Shown piece after piece: positions 13,380 to 26,661 of a stretch of DNA of 64,000 nt. Location: the NCBI RefSeq assembly GCF_028453695.1, contig NC_135780.1:8308001-8372000 (forward strand), read 5' to 3'. Both the position numbers and the translations under genes were made by a program. The notes under the pieces were generated by a model that was not told the origin of the DNA, did not search any database, and saw nothing but the letters and a program-made list of their open reading frames with translations. The stretch comes from Augochlora pura (taxonomy: Eukaryota > Arthropoda > Insecta > Hymenoptera > Halictidae). Position 1 is the first letter of the stretch, and the number at the start of each line of letters is the position of its first letter.

Positions 13380-13707
13380 AGTTTTTTTTACGGTGTTTTG
13401 TCCGCCGCGTAGAAAACGCTCGGCAAATCGCTCGCGTTTACAGGCGTTCTATACGGCGCGTTTTGTACACAGCGGTTTTCTCCGTGTAATACGGATTGCA
13501 ACGTTCTGTGAGCGCGTTTTGTATGCTGCGTTCAGAAAGAATCAGTTCAGTAGAAAAATGGATGGTCCACCGATTGAATGTATTGCCGCTCTATGCGCAT
13601 TATTAAGAAGAAAAAAGTACCGATATCATCGTTCCGTTTGGACCCCAGGGATGAACCGCTTCGAATCGAACATTTTAACACCAGATTTACGGAATCCGTC
13701 AAAATGA
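13380..13707 (+). mobile_element. Possible PIF/Harbinger-type transposon remnant with transposase N-terminus
   Basis: A 49-codon open stretch starts at ATG 13558 (MDGPPIECIAALCALLRRKK, then YRYHRSVWTP) and ends at 13707. A run of Leu, Arg and Lys followed by an aromatic-basic W..P segment is the usual start of Harbinger DDE nucleases (RRRRFWVRP-like). The 180 bp before it are unusually GC-rich for the window and contain repeated GCGTTTTGT/GCGTTTACA motifs, as in the termini of some Harbinger/ISL2EU elements. No catalytic domain follows. This is an inference from a short similarity. Confidence 0.35.
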
Positions 13708-15325
13708 CGGGTCACCGATTTGTTAACGTACTATTATTCAGATTTCAAAGATACATTTATTGCTTATTTGTCGATTATGTTTACTATAATTATTTATATT
13801 TATTTAGTTATCGATTGCATTAACGATTAGAATAAATCGTTACTTTCATAAACAAATATAAAACGGCTGCTTTTATTACTCCGTAAACCTAGTGTTAATT
13901 GAAATGATTCACGTTAAATGGATAAACAATATACGGCATTCTAAGCATGGATTGGTAATCGCTGTTAGCGAAGGAAAGTAGGGCAAGGTACCTATTAAGA
14001 ATTGCTTTCCAAGAGGTATAAGATTATACTCCTAGTAATATTTATATTACTAATGTTTCTAGATAACGTAATGACTGTTTAAGTATTTATTTAATATGAA
14101 TAAAAAATAATACGAATAAAACAGTAGACTATTTGGAGTGTTCCTCTCAAAATAGGGTGATCGAATATGAAACTGCAAAACTGGTTCATAAATCGAGACA
14201 ATGAGGATGTTAAACTACACAATATGGAACAGTGTGTTTTTGCTTACAATAGACATTTTTTCGCAATTGATTGTTACATAACAGTATTTGTGCGAGCGAA
14301 TGTATAAATGATAACGTTCAAAAATATGAATAGAATTTTCTCGTCCACTTTCATATGCTCTGTCTATTTTTTATTATATTATTTGCGCCACCACATCAAG
14401 GAAGCACATTTGAACGTTATTTCGTAATAGTTACTTTTGCCTTATTCATAAGTATTCTATACCGTGTATAAATACAGGAACACTGATAAAGAAGACTTGA
14501 ACGTGAGCAAAGCATCTAATATCTGCAGTCTCGGCGCGATTTTTGCCGAGGCTTTGGGATATCGCGAGCTTTCGACCATACGTCACCGGAAAGGAACAAT
14601 AAATGCGAACTGTCATTGAAAAGTCCTGCAATTATTTGTCCCCGCGCGAGCAGGGATTTGAACGACCCGTAAGAGACTAAGTTCGCTCCTCTTCGAGGCA
14701 TCGTAGCTCTCGAATGGGTGTTCCGCGTGTCGTATTTCAAGCGGATGTCACCGCACGCACCGATACACAAGTGGAAACGTGAATTTACGATGGATCGTGC
14801 GTACATGCGCTCACCAACAACCAAGGATCGATCAACATTCCGCTCTCTCGCCTACACAACCCGCTCGCTGGTCTCAACACACAGCCGCGCCGCCAATGTC
14901 TAATTACTTTTACGCCGCTAACTAGGTCAACGATATTTTATTTTGGATAATCGCGCCCCCCCCTTCAGAAAAGGTGACCTTCTTTCTAAAATAAAAGAGA
15001 GAGAGCGAGAAAGAAAGACGGAGAGAGAGAGAGAGAGAATCTTTTCCAGCGTCGTGCGGTCGAACACCACCGAATCTTTAACTAAGGTAGAGGAGTCAAT
15101 TATTGTGCCCTGTTAGCAGCCTTCAGGAGTTTTCGTTACTAAACGCAACTTCGGCGATTTAAATGACATTTCTTAAAGCCTGAAGGGCGGATTCCATTTT
15201 TTTTCTATATAAATCTTCCGTCCTTCACATGTTTAATTTTAACAAAGAATATATTGATATCATTAATCAATATTATATTAATACAATTAATTAATCAACG
15301 ATTAATTGAATTTAGATTTAAAGAG
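13708..15325. other. No gene recognised; (GA)n tract at 14993-15039
   Basis: Non-coding by inspection. A GA microsatellite occupies 14993-15039. A tRNA T-arm-like string near 14660 on the minus strand does not form a proper stem and was rejected. Confidence 0.4.
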
Positions 15326-15572
15326 TTAACCCTTTGCACTCGAAGCCATTTTAGCTCTAAATCTAAACTAATTTTTCTGTCTTATAGTATTTTCATTTTG
15401 AGCGACGAAGTGTATTTTATATATACCAAATTAATTCTCGTGATTCATAGTAACAGTGTCGTATTTAACAATTTTTCTAAAATTAAACATTGTTGCTATA
15501 AAGATTATTTTAAAGGGTGAAAGAACAATATTAGCGGTGCCTGAGAGTCACCATTCGAGTGCAAAGGGTTAA
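15326..15572. mobile_element. TTAA-type MITE (arms TTAACCCTTTGCACTCGAA)
   Basis: TTAACCCTTTGCACTCGAA at 15326-15344 is exactly inverted at 15554-15572, giving a 247-bp element with 19-bp perfect arms and TTAA at both edges. The ends start CCC after TTAA, as in piggyBac-type elements. The interior is AT-rich and has no real coding sequence. Perfect arms suggest a fairly recent insertion. Confidence 0.85.
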
Positions 15573-17610
15573 TATGTCCTAGACGATACATATAAAATTA
15601 AGTATGTTTGAAAGTAAACAGACAGCACAGTAATTGGGTATTCCATGGTAACTTGCTCTACGACACTACGCCTTCATTCTTGAATCCTTTGGAGACAGTG
15701 GTTCGAGGAAACATTCGGTGATGAAACTTGGTCAGGTTTAATCCTCTCTGCACTGGTACAGTCCGATTGAAGAGCAACTGGGATAGTGGAGCCGGTTACT
15801 GGAGGGGGTGTGACCAATCGAGGGTGTTTTCTAGTTTGTTATCGGCCATAGCTAACTTTAATACGAATTTATACTCATATTTACAACGTAACACAAATTT
15901 CATTACAAATAATCTTTATTAGTTTTCAACAATTACTTGGAAAATGTCATTCAAATTTTAAATTTAATATCAATTCCATTACAAATAATCACGAACAAAT
16001 GAATTTCATTTGCAGAAGGATGAATTTCGTTTCTAAAAAATTGAATAACGCGAAAGGGCTAATTTGATTTCCAAAAACGTAAATATAAACTGAAAGAGGA
16101 GTAATTTGATCTGCAAAAGGTGACTATGAGCTACAAAAGGGTTCATTGCAAATGAAGAATCTGTATGTATTCGTTTTCGGCTGATTGTCAAAAGAAAATT
16201 GACGTTATTCGATTCGTTCGTGAAACGCAGTTTTAAATTTCATAAAGTTCATAGATCTGAAAACTATTCGCAATATAACCTTGACGTAGTCTTGCAAGAT
16301 ATTGGTACGTTCGAAATCATTAGACCGTTTAAACGAAACTTCCTAAAAGACCGTACCGATACAGGCCACATGAAACGAATATTGTGAATTTTGAAAGTGC
16401 CATAATTGGGAGCAGCTTTTTATGCCTCCTGAGAGGAGACATCCGAGTACAAAGGGCACGTTTCATTCGCGAATTTCCTGTACAAGTAATAAAAGAAAGT
16501 GTGTCACGCCAATCCTCCTTAATTAACTTGTCTCTTGATTTTAATCCACGAGTGTGTATGCCGCTCATTTAGATAGGAGATTAACGACCAGATTACGTAG
16601 CTACAAATTGTTTCGTATTAGCCATCCACGTTCGTTTCGGTTGCTCAAAAGATTTGTTGTAGTTACGAAGCACGGAGGAAATTAATATCCACAGCGGCGA
16701 AGTGAGAGTGAATTATATTTCACGGAATCTTATCTTTTCCCGCTGCCGCCATCCGAACGCGGATGTAACTGCAAGAGAAATTCCTTCGCACTGAATAAGG
16801 ACACTGGCGTCGTTAACGATATCGAAACCGCGGTGATAGAGAAGAAATTTCATTACGCCGTATTTGCTCGGCGAAACTGACCATCTTCTCTCCGCGCGAA
16901 CTGTCCCGTAATGTCAATTCAACGACAGCATGTTAAGGCGATTCGTTTCTAGTCGACCACTCTGCACATTCAACGCAATTGTTGATTCGATACCCGAGCG
17001 AATCAACTGAACCTTCTTGTAAAATATGAAAAAAAATCAACTGTAACAACCAGTTAAATTCCTGATGAATATTTCCTACATAATCCGGAAAACACGGATA
17101 CTATTGCATTTCTTCTAAATCGAATCAATATCGAATTGTTTTGTTATCGAAATCTAGAAAATCTTAAGCAAATTATTAACACTTTATTTGCTGGAAGTCT
17201 ACGAACCTGTTTCCCGGTGAAAATCTCTTTAAAAAGTGTAAGTGTGGTTGTTATAGTAAACGTGAAATTAAGTTGTCATGAAACGACTGTTTCATTTTTT
17301 AATTTCATTACTAACATTCATTTATTTAGTTAACTTAATGCAAATAATTTGATCGATTATAAATAAGACTATCGCGATTTTTGAATATCTTTTTAAGAGA
17401 TTCTTTTAACCGTCGATCTTTGATTTTCAAACAATTATTAGAGCCGGGTAAATAAAATGTTTGCATGCGAAGTGTCGAACGTCAACCATAAAATAATATC
17501 CACAATGTCGTTTAATTAATTAAACCAAAACTGGAAAGTTGAAATTGCTAACATTACAACAACATTCGGTTCGTTTGAATATATTAAGATCTGAAATACA
17601 AAATCTAGTA
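15573..17610. other. No gene recognised
   Basis: Non-coding AT-rich DNA. Short open frames on both strands overlap each other and match no family I recognise. Confidence 0.4.
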
Positions 17611-17659
17611 AAAAATTAGTGTCCCCCATATGCGACCGACGCGGCACTCAACGTGGTAA
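17611..17659 (-). repeat. Relic end of the CACGTTGA-type MITE family
   Basis: On the minus strand it begins TTACCACGTTGAGTGCCGCG and runs through GGTCGCATATGGGGGACAC into TAATTTTT. It aligns base for base over most of its length with the end of the element at 26662 and with 8443-8491. A separate arm-like string, AGTGCAAAAGGTTAA, follows at about 17703-17718. Confidence 0.6.
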
Positions 17660-19309
17660 GGTCGAAGGCGTGCTAATCAACGTAATTGCGAAGGAAATCC
17701 TAGTGCAAAAGGTTAATCTACGAAGGGCGAATTCCGTTGACATTAATAAACGATACACTCGTGAGAAGCTGGTGCTTGAACGCGATTGGAAACATTTCTG
17801 ATAAAATATGAATAATATACAGAGAAGTGCAATTTAGCTGTATCGAATCGTTCGTGAAGTATTTACCTTGTTAAGAAAACAGAAAAGGTCGATGAAATCA
17901 ATTGTACCGCGGGATTGGCAAACATAAGAGAATAATACACGTTATGTAATAACACCACGTAGTGTTGCGCGTTTTCAGTACTCGAAGAAGCGAATTATTA
18001 ATCGGGTTGCAATCAACGGTCGAGCGATTCGTGTTTACCGGACAGAGGGTGAAATTATTTGAAAGTGTGAAAAATCGTGATCGTATACGTCTATTGATAG
18101 CGAGCAATGAGCAAGTCGATCGAGTTACGTGGTTCGCATTGTATACCTGAATGTTACAATTAGTGTCCAATGATGAGCGGATGGTCTCATAAAGTCTTCG
18201 CGTCAGAAACGTCACAAAACTTTCCGGGCAATCTATTAATTCACGTTCGATCAATTGGCGTAACAATTTTCACGCGAACACTAGCCCCACTAAATTAACA
18301 TGATTCATGCATACACTAGAAGTTCGAAAGTTTCGAGCCACTGCTAATACTCCTCGTAGTTCACCAGAGAAATCGAATTTAAATATCGCACAGCTCGGAC
18401 CCGTTTATTCTCCAGTTGCGTAGAAGCCATGAATACATGCTAAATTGCCTCATTATTTTCATTTCATTCGTACCGACATTTAATAAACGCTCAAGTGGGG
18501 GGGCTTCTTGATAAAAACTTTTGCAAACAGCGGTGCGAGAATGTGCCGATACGAATAGACTCGCGATAAGAAGATCCGTGTAACGATGACAATCTATACT
18601 GCTAGCTCTGTCATTCAATTTATTTTTAGTACGCAATAGAAATTTGACAAGTCCATCGAATATTTTCGCAATTCGGTTGAATCAAATTTTGCGAACCTAT
18701 GTTGCTTTGAATCAGAGAAATTGTTCACTGCACCTATCAACAGCAAAAAGTGGTCTAGATTTTCTAATCACGGAACTTCCATATTGTTGTGTGAAAAATT
18801 ATATAACCACGCGGAAGTCGTACGTACTTATTATTAAATGTAGGTCATGTTAATTAAAGTTGTTCGTCGAATAATCGTCTCGAAATATTCGTATTTGTCC
18901 ACCAGTAGAAAAGTTCAGCACATTATTTTGATACTCTTAATGCACAGCTAAACAGTTTCTAAAATACAATTAAACTCGTCGTTTTTACCGATCGGCTTGA
19001 ACGTCCGCGATACCAAAGATCAAACGGCGAATTAATCGATTTAAGCCTTGTCGGAAATTCTGCATCGATGTTCGCACATCGCTACCAAAAAATGCGACAA
19101 GAGACGGGTAACAACCTTGCACGTTCCCCGTGAAACAATTTTGAACGTTACGATTCCGAAAGGCTCGCATTTCTATTCAGAAAATATTCGCAAGCGGCAG
19201 CGGAATGTTTATCAAACCGAATCAACGTCCACGGCGTACAAATTTCGTTCGAATAGAAAACACGGACGTTTCCGAAGAAGTCGCGATTCCTCGTCGGCAG
19301 GTAAATAAA
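17660..19309. other. No gene recognised
   Basis: The longest frame is a 122-codon minus-strand ORF at 17898-18266. It has no recognisable domain and biased, low-complexity composition, and it is more likely chance than a gene. Confidence 0.35.
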
Positions 19310-20180
19310 AACAAGACGCACCGAAAGCCGAGCGACTCGGTAACAGTGTTCTCTGCGTGTTAACGAGAATTTCTCTAACTACGGCGTTCGCTTCTGTGTT
19401 TACGTTCCGCGTCGTAAGCCAGCCCTTATCACTGGTATCATTTACTAAAAAGATCCAAGGTCACAGGCCCGCACAAAAATAAGCGCGAGATCCGTGGCTC
19501 TGAAACTGTTCCGGCCGCCGAGTCCTCTCGCATCACCAGCGTAGTCGATACACAAACATAATCATCCCGAAAAAAATCCTCGGGGGTACAACGCGTACAT
19601 CCGCTACCATCCGGCTGTCAGGCAAATAAAACCGTCCGATTGACAGCGGGACCGGTGGGGTGAACCGTCGAGATTACCCGGTGATTTTCACGGCGGTGAA
19701 CGGTTGACAATTTGACAGACACTGACCTAACCCTCGCGCGCTCAGGCCACGCCGGTCTTCAAGCAGCTTCCGTGACCGCTGCACACCCTTACGCACTGCA
19801 CCCACGACTGAACCAAGGGGGTGAAGACTCCTCTGGTCCGTCGGGTTGAAGGATTCCGCCCGTGGCGGCGCCACTGGGCACGCACACGTACCAGAGAACC
19901 GAACCGCGGGGAACCGGCGGGTGAGAACCGGTGGGGAGACCCGCGCTGGTAGAACAGGGGACCAGGGGGACTCCCCAACCCCGACGAAGGGCGAGGGATA
20001 CTCCGGGTCTCGAATCTGGACCAGTCCTGCGCGCGCAGATACGCGATTTAACACGGTGCACGCGGGGCGAGACATTGGTACAGTTGTCCGCAAGACGCCA
20101 GATGGAAAAAACCTGACGCTCCGCCCACGGAACGGTTCTTTGTTCGCGCCGATCATTTTTCCCTCTTTCCTTCGATCTGT
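19310..20180. promoter_or_regulatory. GC-rich, CpG-dense island; candidate promoter region
   Basis: This stretch is markedly richer in G+C and CpG than the rest of the window, most strongly at 19600-20140. Overlapping frames are open on both strands (a 160-codon minus frame and a 112-codon plus frame), which is what high GC produces by chance. Neither frame shows a recognisable domain. In AT-rich hymenopteran genomes such islands often mark promoters and 5'-UTR exons. The closest candidate gene downstream is the minus-strand nicotinic receptor exon, about 10.5 kb away. This assignment is inference. Confidence 0.35.
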
Positions 20181-23100
20181 GTAAACAGCCCGATTAAATC
20201 GATAAATTGATGGGGACGGGATAACGGGATCGGGAGTTTAGGGAATCGCCGACCGGTTTTCAATTGCCACGGCTTGTTTGAACTCGTTGCGTTGCACGCG
20301 CGGTTACGCAGTTTCCTAACCCCGCGCCAATGTTTCGTCGCTTATTTTTCGATTTCGGGCTTATTGGATTTCGATTTTATTGAATTCTTTCACATTAAAA
20401 TCTACAGATTCCAGCAGAATTATTTGTATTTGAAGTAATTGTAATGAGTATGAGAAGTAATTGTGTATGAGAAGTAATTGTATTTCATTTATTTATTAAT
20501 TCTTCAAACCGGATGTTTTAGCTAGCAAATGCAGAATTGTCACGCGCACGTATCTTCGCTATACTACTTATTATTATGCTGCGAATTTTGTGTATTTTTA
20601 TGACGATAATGTAAAGCCGAAGTATGAAATTTCTAAGATATAAGAATTTAATAATGTTTCTTTACAAAGAGAACGAGTTTCGAAAGTAGTAGTATTGGAC
20701 AGAAGTCAGCTGTCGCGTCTGATCATGATCTACCAATTCCACTTATTCCCATACTATCTAAGCAGAGTTCTTCTAATTAAATTACATTATAATTCAACCA
20801 CGTAATTCAATTACATGTCTAGATCATTGTTTCAATAATTCAGCAGGAATGTAGTGGTACAAAGGTGAATACGAGTGTATGATTGTGTATGTATGACAAT
20901 TGAATGATAGGAAGCCAGCAATCGTTATCGGAATCGCATTGATGCAGAGAATGATTACGCATGAACACGGCTTCGCTTTCCTGCGAATTATGAATTACAA
21001 TGTAACCGAATTACTTCACTACTCATAAATTCAATTGAATGGCGATCGGAAATTCAAATTACAATGTAATTGAATTACTTTGTTATTATATTAATATAGT
21101 AATAGTGTTTGTATATATAGTAATAATGTATATAGTAATTACATTAATTATTTACTTGAGCGATTCAATTGTAATTTTCCACAATTCTGAATGTAAGTGC
21201 AGATTATATAAAAATTATACGCATGATCAACAATATCGTGATTCTAGGCCTCTGGTTTGATAAAGATCGGTTTTCGAAAAAAATAGACCAGAAAATTGTT
21301 GATCATGAAAGCCAAGGTTAAAGAGTTAAATTTTGAATTGCAACTTATAGTACTTATCGAGAGAAACAAAATTCTAAATAGAACGGCGAGTCTCAAGTCA
21401 AATGTATACATAATAAACGATGTTAAAAACGAAACATAAAAATTATATATCACGACCGCCGCATCGAAAATCGTGGTTCAACTGGGCGTATAGTGATTCT
21501 ACATGCAACAATAAGCCGAAAAAAGAGTAACATTTTTGCATTCAAGGCTTTGTTTGGGAGAATAGTAGAATTGGAAGATGCGTCAAATTCGTGTTGCTTG
21601 TATGACGAGAAGTAGAATTGTCATGCCATGACCAGACGCGCCACTTGATTTCTACTCAATAGTATTATTTTTCAATCTATTTTTGTAATTAACGTAAACA
21701 AATTTCAGAAAGCTGTAATATATTTAAGAAATAAACGATTTTTCAGGGTTTCAAAGCTTCTAGAACATAATTTAGCATCGAGAATGTTAAACTACATAAC
21801 TGGCGCGAAAAATAAATCTTATTACTAATCCACATTTATGCAAATTATATTTGCGATCTATAAACAAAAACGCGCGAATCGAAAGAATTGCAGTTGATAA
21901 AATAATTTTAAACTTCAGCTTTTAACCTCGTTTTTATCTCTCGTCGTATCGTAATTTTAATGCTTTTACACGTCGTTTCTCTCGTTCAGAATATTTCGAA
22001 GCGACAATTCGTTGCCTCTTTTATCTCTAAACAGTATACATAATAGCTTTTCCAATATAATACAGACATCATCTCTCGATATGCAATTGTTATAACAGAT
22101 AATTGTTATTAATCAGTGGGCGATTGTTCGATAATCTCGCAACATGTTAATGTAAACGGTCTAACGTTGTATAGGCTTTACTATGCAATCATTGCGTTAA
22201 TATTTATCATCTTATGCTATTTCACCATTCTTGTTTATCATTACGATATCGAAACTCCAGTAGCGAGTAAAAATTTTCTTTTGAAATAATACAATATCTT
22301 TCGCTGTTTAGATTCACAGGAGGTGAACATTTAGCCATGCAAACAAATACGGAGAGCATACCGTATCTAAACGATGCCTCCCCCAAACTACAAGTGTTTA
22401 GTAGTTACGTACAATGTTTCCTCCGTTTGACCAAACGACTTCTGTTTACAATGACTTCGTATGAAATGTCACGCATTGCACTAGGAATTGCCTTAAGAAA
22501 TTCGTTTTGTTTCCAACTAATGCGTACAATGCACGTACAAAATAGTTCTTTATAGAAACAAATTACATCGTTAGAAAAGCGGCAACTTAACCAGAATTAG
22601 GAATAATTATATCAAATTTTTAGTCGAACTATTTATTCGAGTATAACTGTGTTCATTATACGTAACAAATTATTCTAAATAGTTATCTGAATAATTATTC
22701 ACTTTTTATTCAAATAAACTGTTCTAATAGATATTGTCAAATTTTTCGAGTAATACTGCTAATAATTGTTGACTTTTTGTTAGGTAATTTTTTAAGAACA
22801 CTTTCAACAATAAGTGCAAGATAACGAACACCTCGCTTACTTGCTAAGTCCGTGCTAAAAAGTTATGCGCTGAGAAGGGAACGTATAACGTGTTGCAACT
22901 GTTTTCTTTCGAACTGTTAAGATCAGCAGTAGAATTCTTTCTTAGCATTTAACGTTCCGCTAGGTTCTTTTATGGCACAAACAGGATATCTCCTCGTCCC
23001 AGCGGAGACAGCATGGCGCACCTACCTGCGTATCTTAATGAAGTAGACTGTATCATATTTATCTTTCAAAAAGAGAAGAACAATACATTGATTTTATAAT

Positions 23101-24811
23101 TCTAATGCTTCTTTAGAGTGATACAATCATTTTTTATATTTTATTGCAAGAAAATTATCAGAATCACAGACTTGGCGTTTGGCTTATATACTTACTTCAA
23201 ATTTGTTTAAATAATACAATCGAAAATTTGCACTGCAACCGAGTGCGTAAACGTTTATGAACAGTATGCGTTCTGTTGGCAGTGTATTTTATAAATCATC
23301 CTTATAATTCAATTGGACATTTATTGCATTTTTAGAATATATAGACTTGACCGTGTATAGTATATGCAAAAAATCAACCATCCTCTATATTGCAGTTATT
23401 GGATCGAGAACATTGTTTTATTAATGAAACAAAACTTTGCACATGAATATTTCAAAACACAACTTTGCAGAAACGACTGTTGATAATAATGTGTTCTTAG
23501 TTGATTAGATATAGTGTTAAAATATAGACACAAAGTGTTGCACTGACTTGACACACGATATTTTCACACATATAACAATTTTAATCATATCTTTAGTAAA
23601 ATAATATTTTTTATTCTACAGTCTCTTGTTGATTTCAAAATTGACCACCATTCGCTCATTTTTATTTTATCGTTCTCCTATTCCTATTTCGTTTAACAAT
23701 CTATCAGTCCATATTACTGTTGATGCCAATTGTTTAGTTCTTATATTTCCGAAAATATTTATCCCTGTCTCTGTACATTGATACTCTTGCAAAGGGCTTG
23801 TCACCTTTTATTTGATTCCAAGATACGTCAATGTCACAGAGCTTTTATTCCGTAGTACCATTCAGATGATAGCAATTCAATGACAATGGGTGTATTGTGA
23901 ACCATTCGATTGTAATTGTGCAACGTAGACGATAATTTTGCAATCAATAATTGTTACATAATCAGACATCAAGAGATGAGCGAATGTGACCCAATTGTAC
24001 GTCTAATACCATAGAATGCGGCTGTGTCCAAGAAAGTTATTCTCAGAATGCATTTGTAAAATTCCATGAGCACCAGACATGGCATTCCAATGGCAATTCT
24101 GCTGCAATGGTTCCCGGAATAATTCGATAAATATTATACATCCCTGATGACCATCAAATTATTGCGAGCATTCTGTCGTTTCAATGGCCGGTAATGCGTT
24201 GATTTCGACTAAATAAGCTACATGTTTCTCATTTAAATTACATCTACAAAAACCACGTGACAAAATTCATAATTCTATACGTATAATAGTAATTTTAATG
24301 TGCGATAATATTGATTGTCTGCTTTCTTCACGATTGTTCCTAACGATTTTTAAAAATAAGAACTTTTATACAAATTCTGAATTAATAGTGGAAACTAACA
24401 GGATCAGGATATTCATTGCAGCTTTAACAGTATTTTTACGAAAGTAACATTCTCTTGAACATTGATTAAATAATTCATAATTTTAAAGCACCATTTTAAA
24501 CAAAAGTGACGAAGCGTACTCTTAAAAATTATTGTTTAGTACTGTTTTGAACGAAGAACTCGAGAGACGTTTTCCTAAATTATAGTATAGCGTTATTTTT
24601 AACGAAGTAGTTAAAAGCACCTTTCAAAATATTAATTTAACACCATTTTTTCGAAAAACTTGAAATACAGCGTTCAATATTTTAATTTAAGATTAAATTC
24701 ATCATTTGTTTACCATTGATTTTCCAACTACGGCATTTGCATTCTAAATTGCAAGAAATAATAATGTTTTTGCATGAAGCATTAATTTATATAGCAAAAT
24801 AATAAACAGCC
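20181..24811. other. No gene recognised
   Basis: Long AT-rich non-coding stretch. The only structured element noticed is the 86-nt inverted repeat at 21222-21307. Short open frames show no family signature. Confidence 0.4.
21222..21307. repeat. 86-nt inverted repeat / potential hairpin
   Basis: CATGATCAACAAT (21222-21234) is exactly inverted at 21295-21307. A second stem, TCTGGT...ACCAGA, nests inside it. The transcript could fold as a hairpin of pre-miRNA size, but the inner pairing is discontinuous, so it may equally be a small MITE remnant. Confidence 0.5.
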
Positions 24812-25055
24812 TTAACCCTCTTAGTACCGAACAACGATATATCGTTGTTGGCTCTTGTTGACAAAATAGTTTTCTTAATTATTTTTATTAAACAACAATT
24901 TAATTTCTTATTTCTTCTCCCTTTTTGAATTTGTTATTTATCAGGCTTTTCAAAATTCTTGCAATTTCTTTTCGAAACTTTATCAAACTTCGTCAAACAA
25001 ATTTTAAACATTTCGCTCAGATACAGACACTTTTGGCCGCTACTAAGAGGGTTAA
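24812..25055. mobile_element. TTAA-type MITE (arms TTAACCCTCTTAGTA) with subterminal palindrome
   Basis: TTAACCCTCTTAGTA at 24812-24826 is inverted at 25041-25055, a 244-bp element with 15 matching terminal bases and TTAA at both edges. A few bases inside the left arm lies a perfect 20-bp palindrome, AACAACGATATATCGTTGTT. The interior is AT-rich and non-coding. Confidence 0.8.
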
Positions 25056-25344
25056 TATTACAGCGTCTTGTTAAGTTTTTGTTCAATTCTCCTTGAAAAT
25101 CTAAAAGCCATTACTAGTCTATACTCATAATATACTATTCATAACACCATAAGTGTAAGCACAGAATGATAACAAATTTGATTTCTCTTCTTCAACCAAA
25201 TAATTACAATCGAAAAACTTCTAATCCTTGTAACCGTAATTAAACTGCTCCGGCAATGGTTTATTAAAGGACTGTCAAACATTGAAATTCCATGGCCTGA
25301 CCTTATGAACTTGGACAATGAAGTAGAGCAAGAAGGCTATTTAC

Positions 25345-25515
25345 TGGTCGAGGTAAAACGTCAACTGATTTTCCTTTATGACAACGCGCGCTGACGTGCA
25401 GCAAAAGCAGCAAAGCATGTCTTCTCCTTGGGCGAGGAAGTTCTGCCTCGTGCTGCTTATTCGCCTGACATGGTTCCATCTGATTAGCACTAGTGTGGGT
25501 TGCTGCAACATCATT
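25345..25515 (+). pseudogene. Mariner transposase relic, frameshifted and cut by an assembly gap
   Basis: One frame reads LIFLYDNARADVQQ, which corresponds to the second catalytic-Asp block of mariner transposases (QDNARPH-like). After a frameshift a second frame reads SLGEEVLPRAAYSPDMVPSD, the third catalytic-Asp block (YSPDLAPSD-like), and then a stop. Both catalytic-site contexts are recognisable, but the frame is broken. The sequence runs straight into the 100-N gap; what follows the gap is not clearly transposase. Confidence 0.7.
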
Positions 25516-25615
25516 NNNNNNNNNNNNNNNNNNNNNNNNNNNNNNNNNNNNNNNNNNNNNNNNNNNNNNNNNNNNNNNNNNNNNNNNNNNNNNNNNNNNN
25601 NNNNNNNNNNNNNNN
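25516..25615. other. Assembly gap (100 N)
   Basis: Exactly 100 N, the conventional size for a gap of unknown length. It begins inside a mariner relic. Confidence 0.99.
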
Positions 25616-26661
25616 GAGAGAAGAGTAATTTACTTAATCTGTAAAACAACTGGTATCGATTGCGTAGTTCAACGTAATAAAGTGATTTATTGAGGTCTTA
25701 AAACGGCTAGGACTTAACTGATATGCTAAAGCTGCTGGTGTCGCAAGTTCCTGAATTTAAATAGCTCTTTATCCGGTGAAAGAACTACAGCATCTCTAGT
25801 GTTTCAGTACCATACAATCTGGTCGTTACACGTTGTATTACGTGTTGGTATCGTATACTACCCGATTTTATCGCGTGCTTTCGTATCCCGTCTGGCCTCA
25901 ACACTAGAACAATAATAAACAGATCGGCTATGCATGTCGCCGTATAAAACGAGGGTCTAAACTAGTGTGACATATACTTTAACTCCTCCGTGAGATAATA
26001 ATAATGGTAACAATATTAATAATATTGCATCGATATATCGATAATATCGATCAAATCTCGTCAAGGAGAAATAGATCACACAGTTTCATGGAGATATATA
26101 CTTTACGTATTGTAAATTATAAATTATATACTACAAATTTAAATATGCAGACATTATAACGCATCCATATTGTTTTATTTGTTTACTCATATTAATACAA
26201 AATTTTTATTTTCTGTAATATCTCTGACATAGAAATACCCAAATACAATGTCTTATTAAGTTTTTGTTTAAATATCACTAAAAATGTAAAAGTTCCAAAA
26301 CTATAACACTTTCGGGAAATAAAGGGTTCCTGGGGTCATTTGAAATAACTTTGCAATTGCTCCGGTGATAATTATGGTCAAGGAAAAAGTTGCTCAAAGT
26401 GATCTCAGGTATCCCCCATTCCCGAATTATTAGACATGATTGGGACACCCTGTATAAATACTTATGTATTCTTGGGTATGAACCAACTTTAAAAAATGAT
26501 TCCATAACAGGTATTATACTTAATGAAACTTCATGGTTTCGAAGCAGTAATCAAAAACCATGCAACACAATTTAGTTGTTGAAATCACCTCGAATTTATT
26601 AGCACATGATCTTCTCCCTCCCGATGACGACGTAGTTGAAAGTGAGAATGTTTTCATGTTT
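25616..26661. other. No gene recognised; interspersed-repeat end at 26441-26454
   Basis: Non-coding. TGGGACACCCTGTA at 26441-26454 is the minus-strand form of the TACAGGGTGTCCCA end seen in many insect interspersed repeats. The 150 bp to its left are probably the body of that repeat; the 75-codon minus-strand frame there is not a gene. Confidence 0.45.

Noticed and set aside
14640..14700. Possible tRNA T-arm (GTTCAAATCCCTG) on the minus strand
   Set aside because: The T-stem bases do not pair (GGTCG against CCCTG), and no D-arm or anticodon arm fits upstream.
17898..18266. 122-codon minus-strand open frame
   Set aside because: No domain, no splice signals and ordinary AT-rich composition; a frame of this length is expected by chance in 64 kb read in six frames.
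19674..20184. 160-codon minus and 112-codon plus frames in the GC-rich island
   Set aside because: They overlap each other and are Arg/Pro/Gly-rich, as expected when GC-rich DNA lacks stops. Neither shows a family motif.
26278..26505. 75-codon minus-strand frame
   Set aside because: Overlaps the ACAGGGTGTCCCA-type interspersed repeat and has no protein signature.
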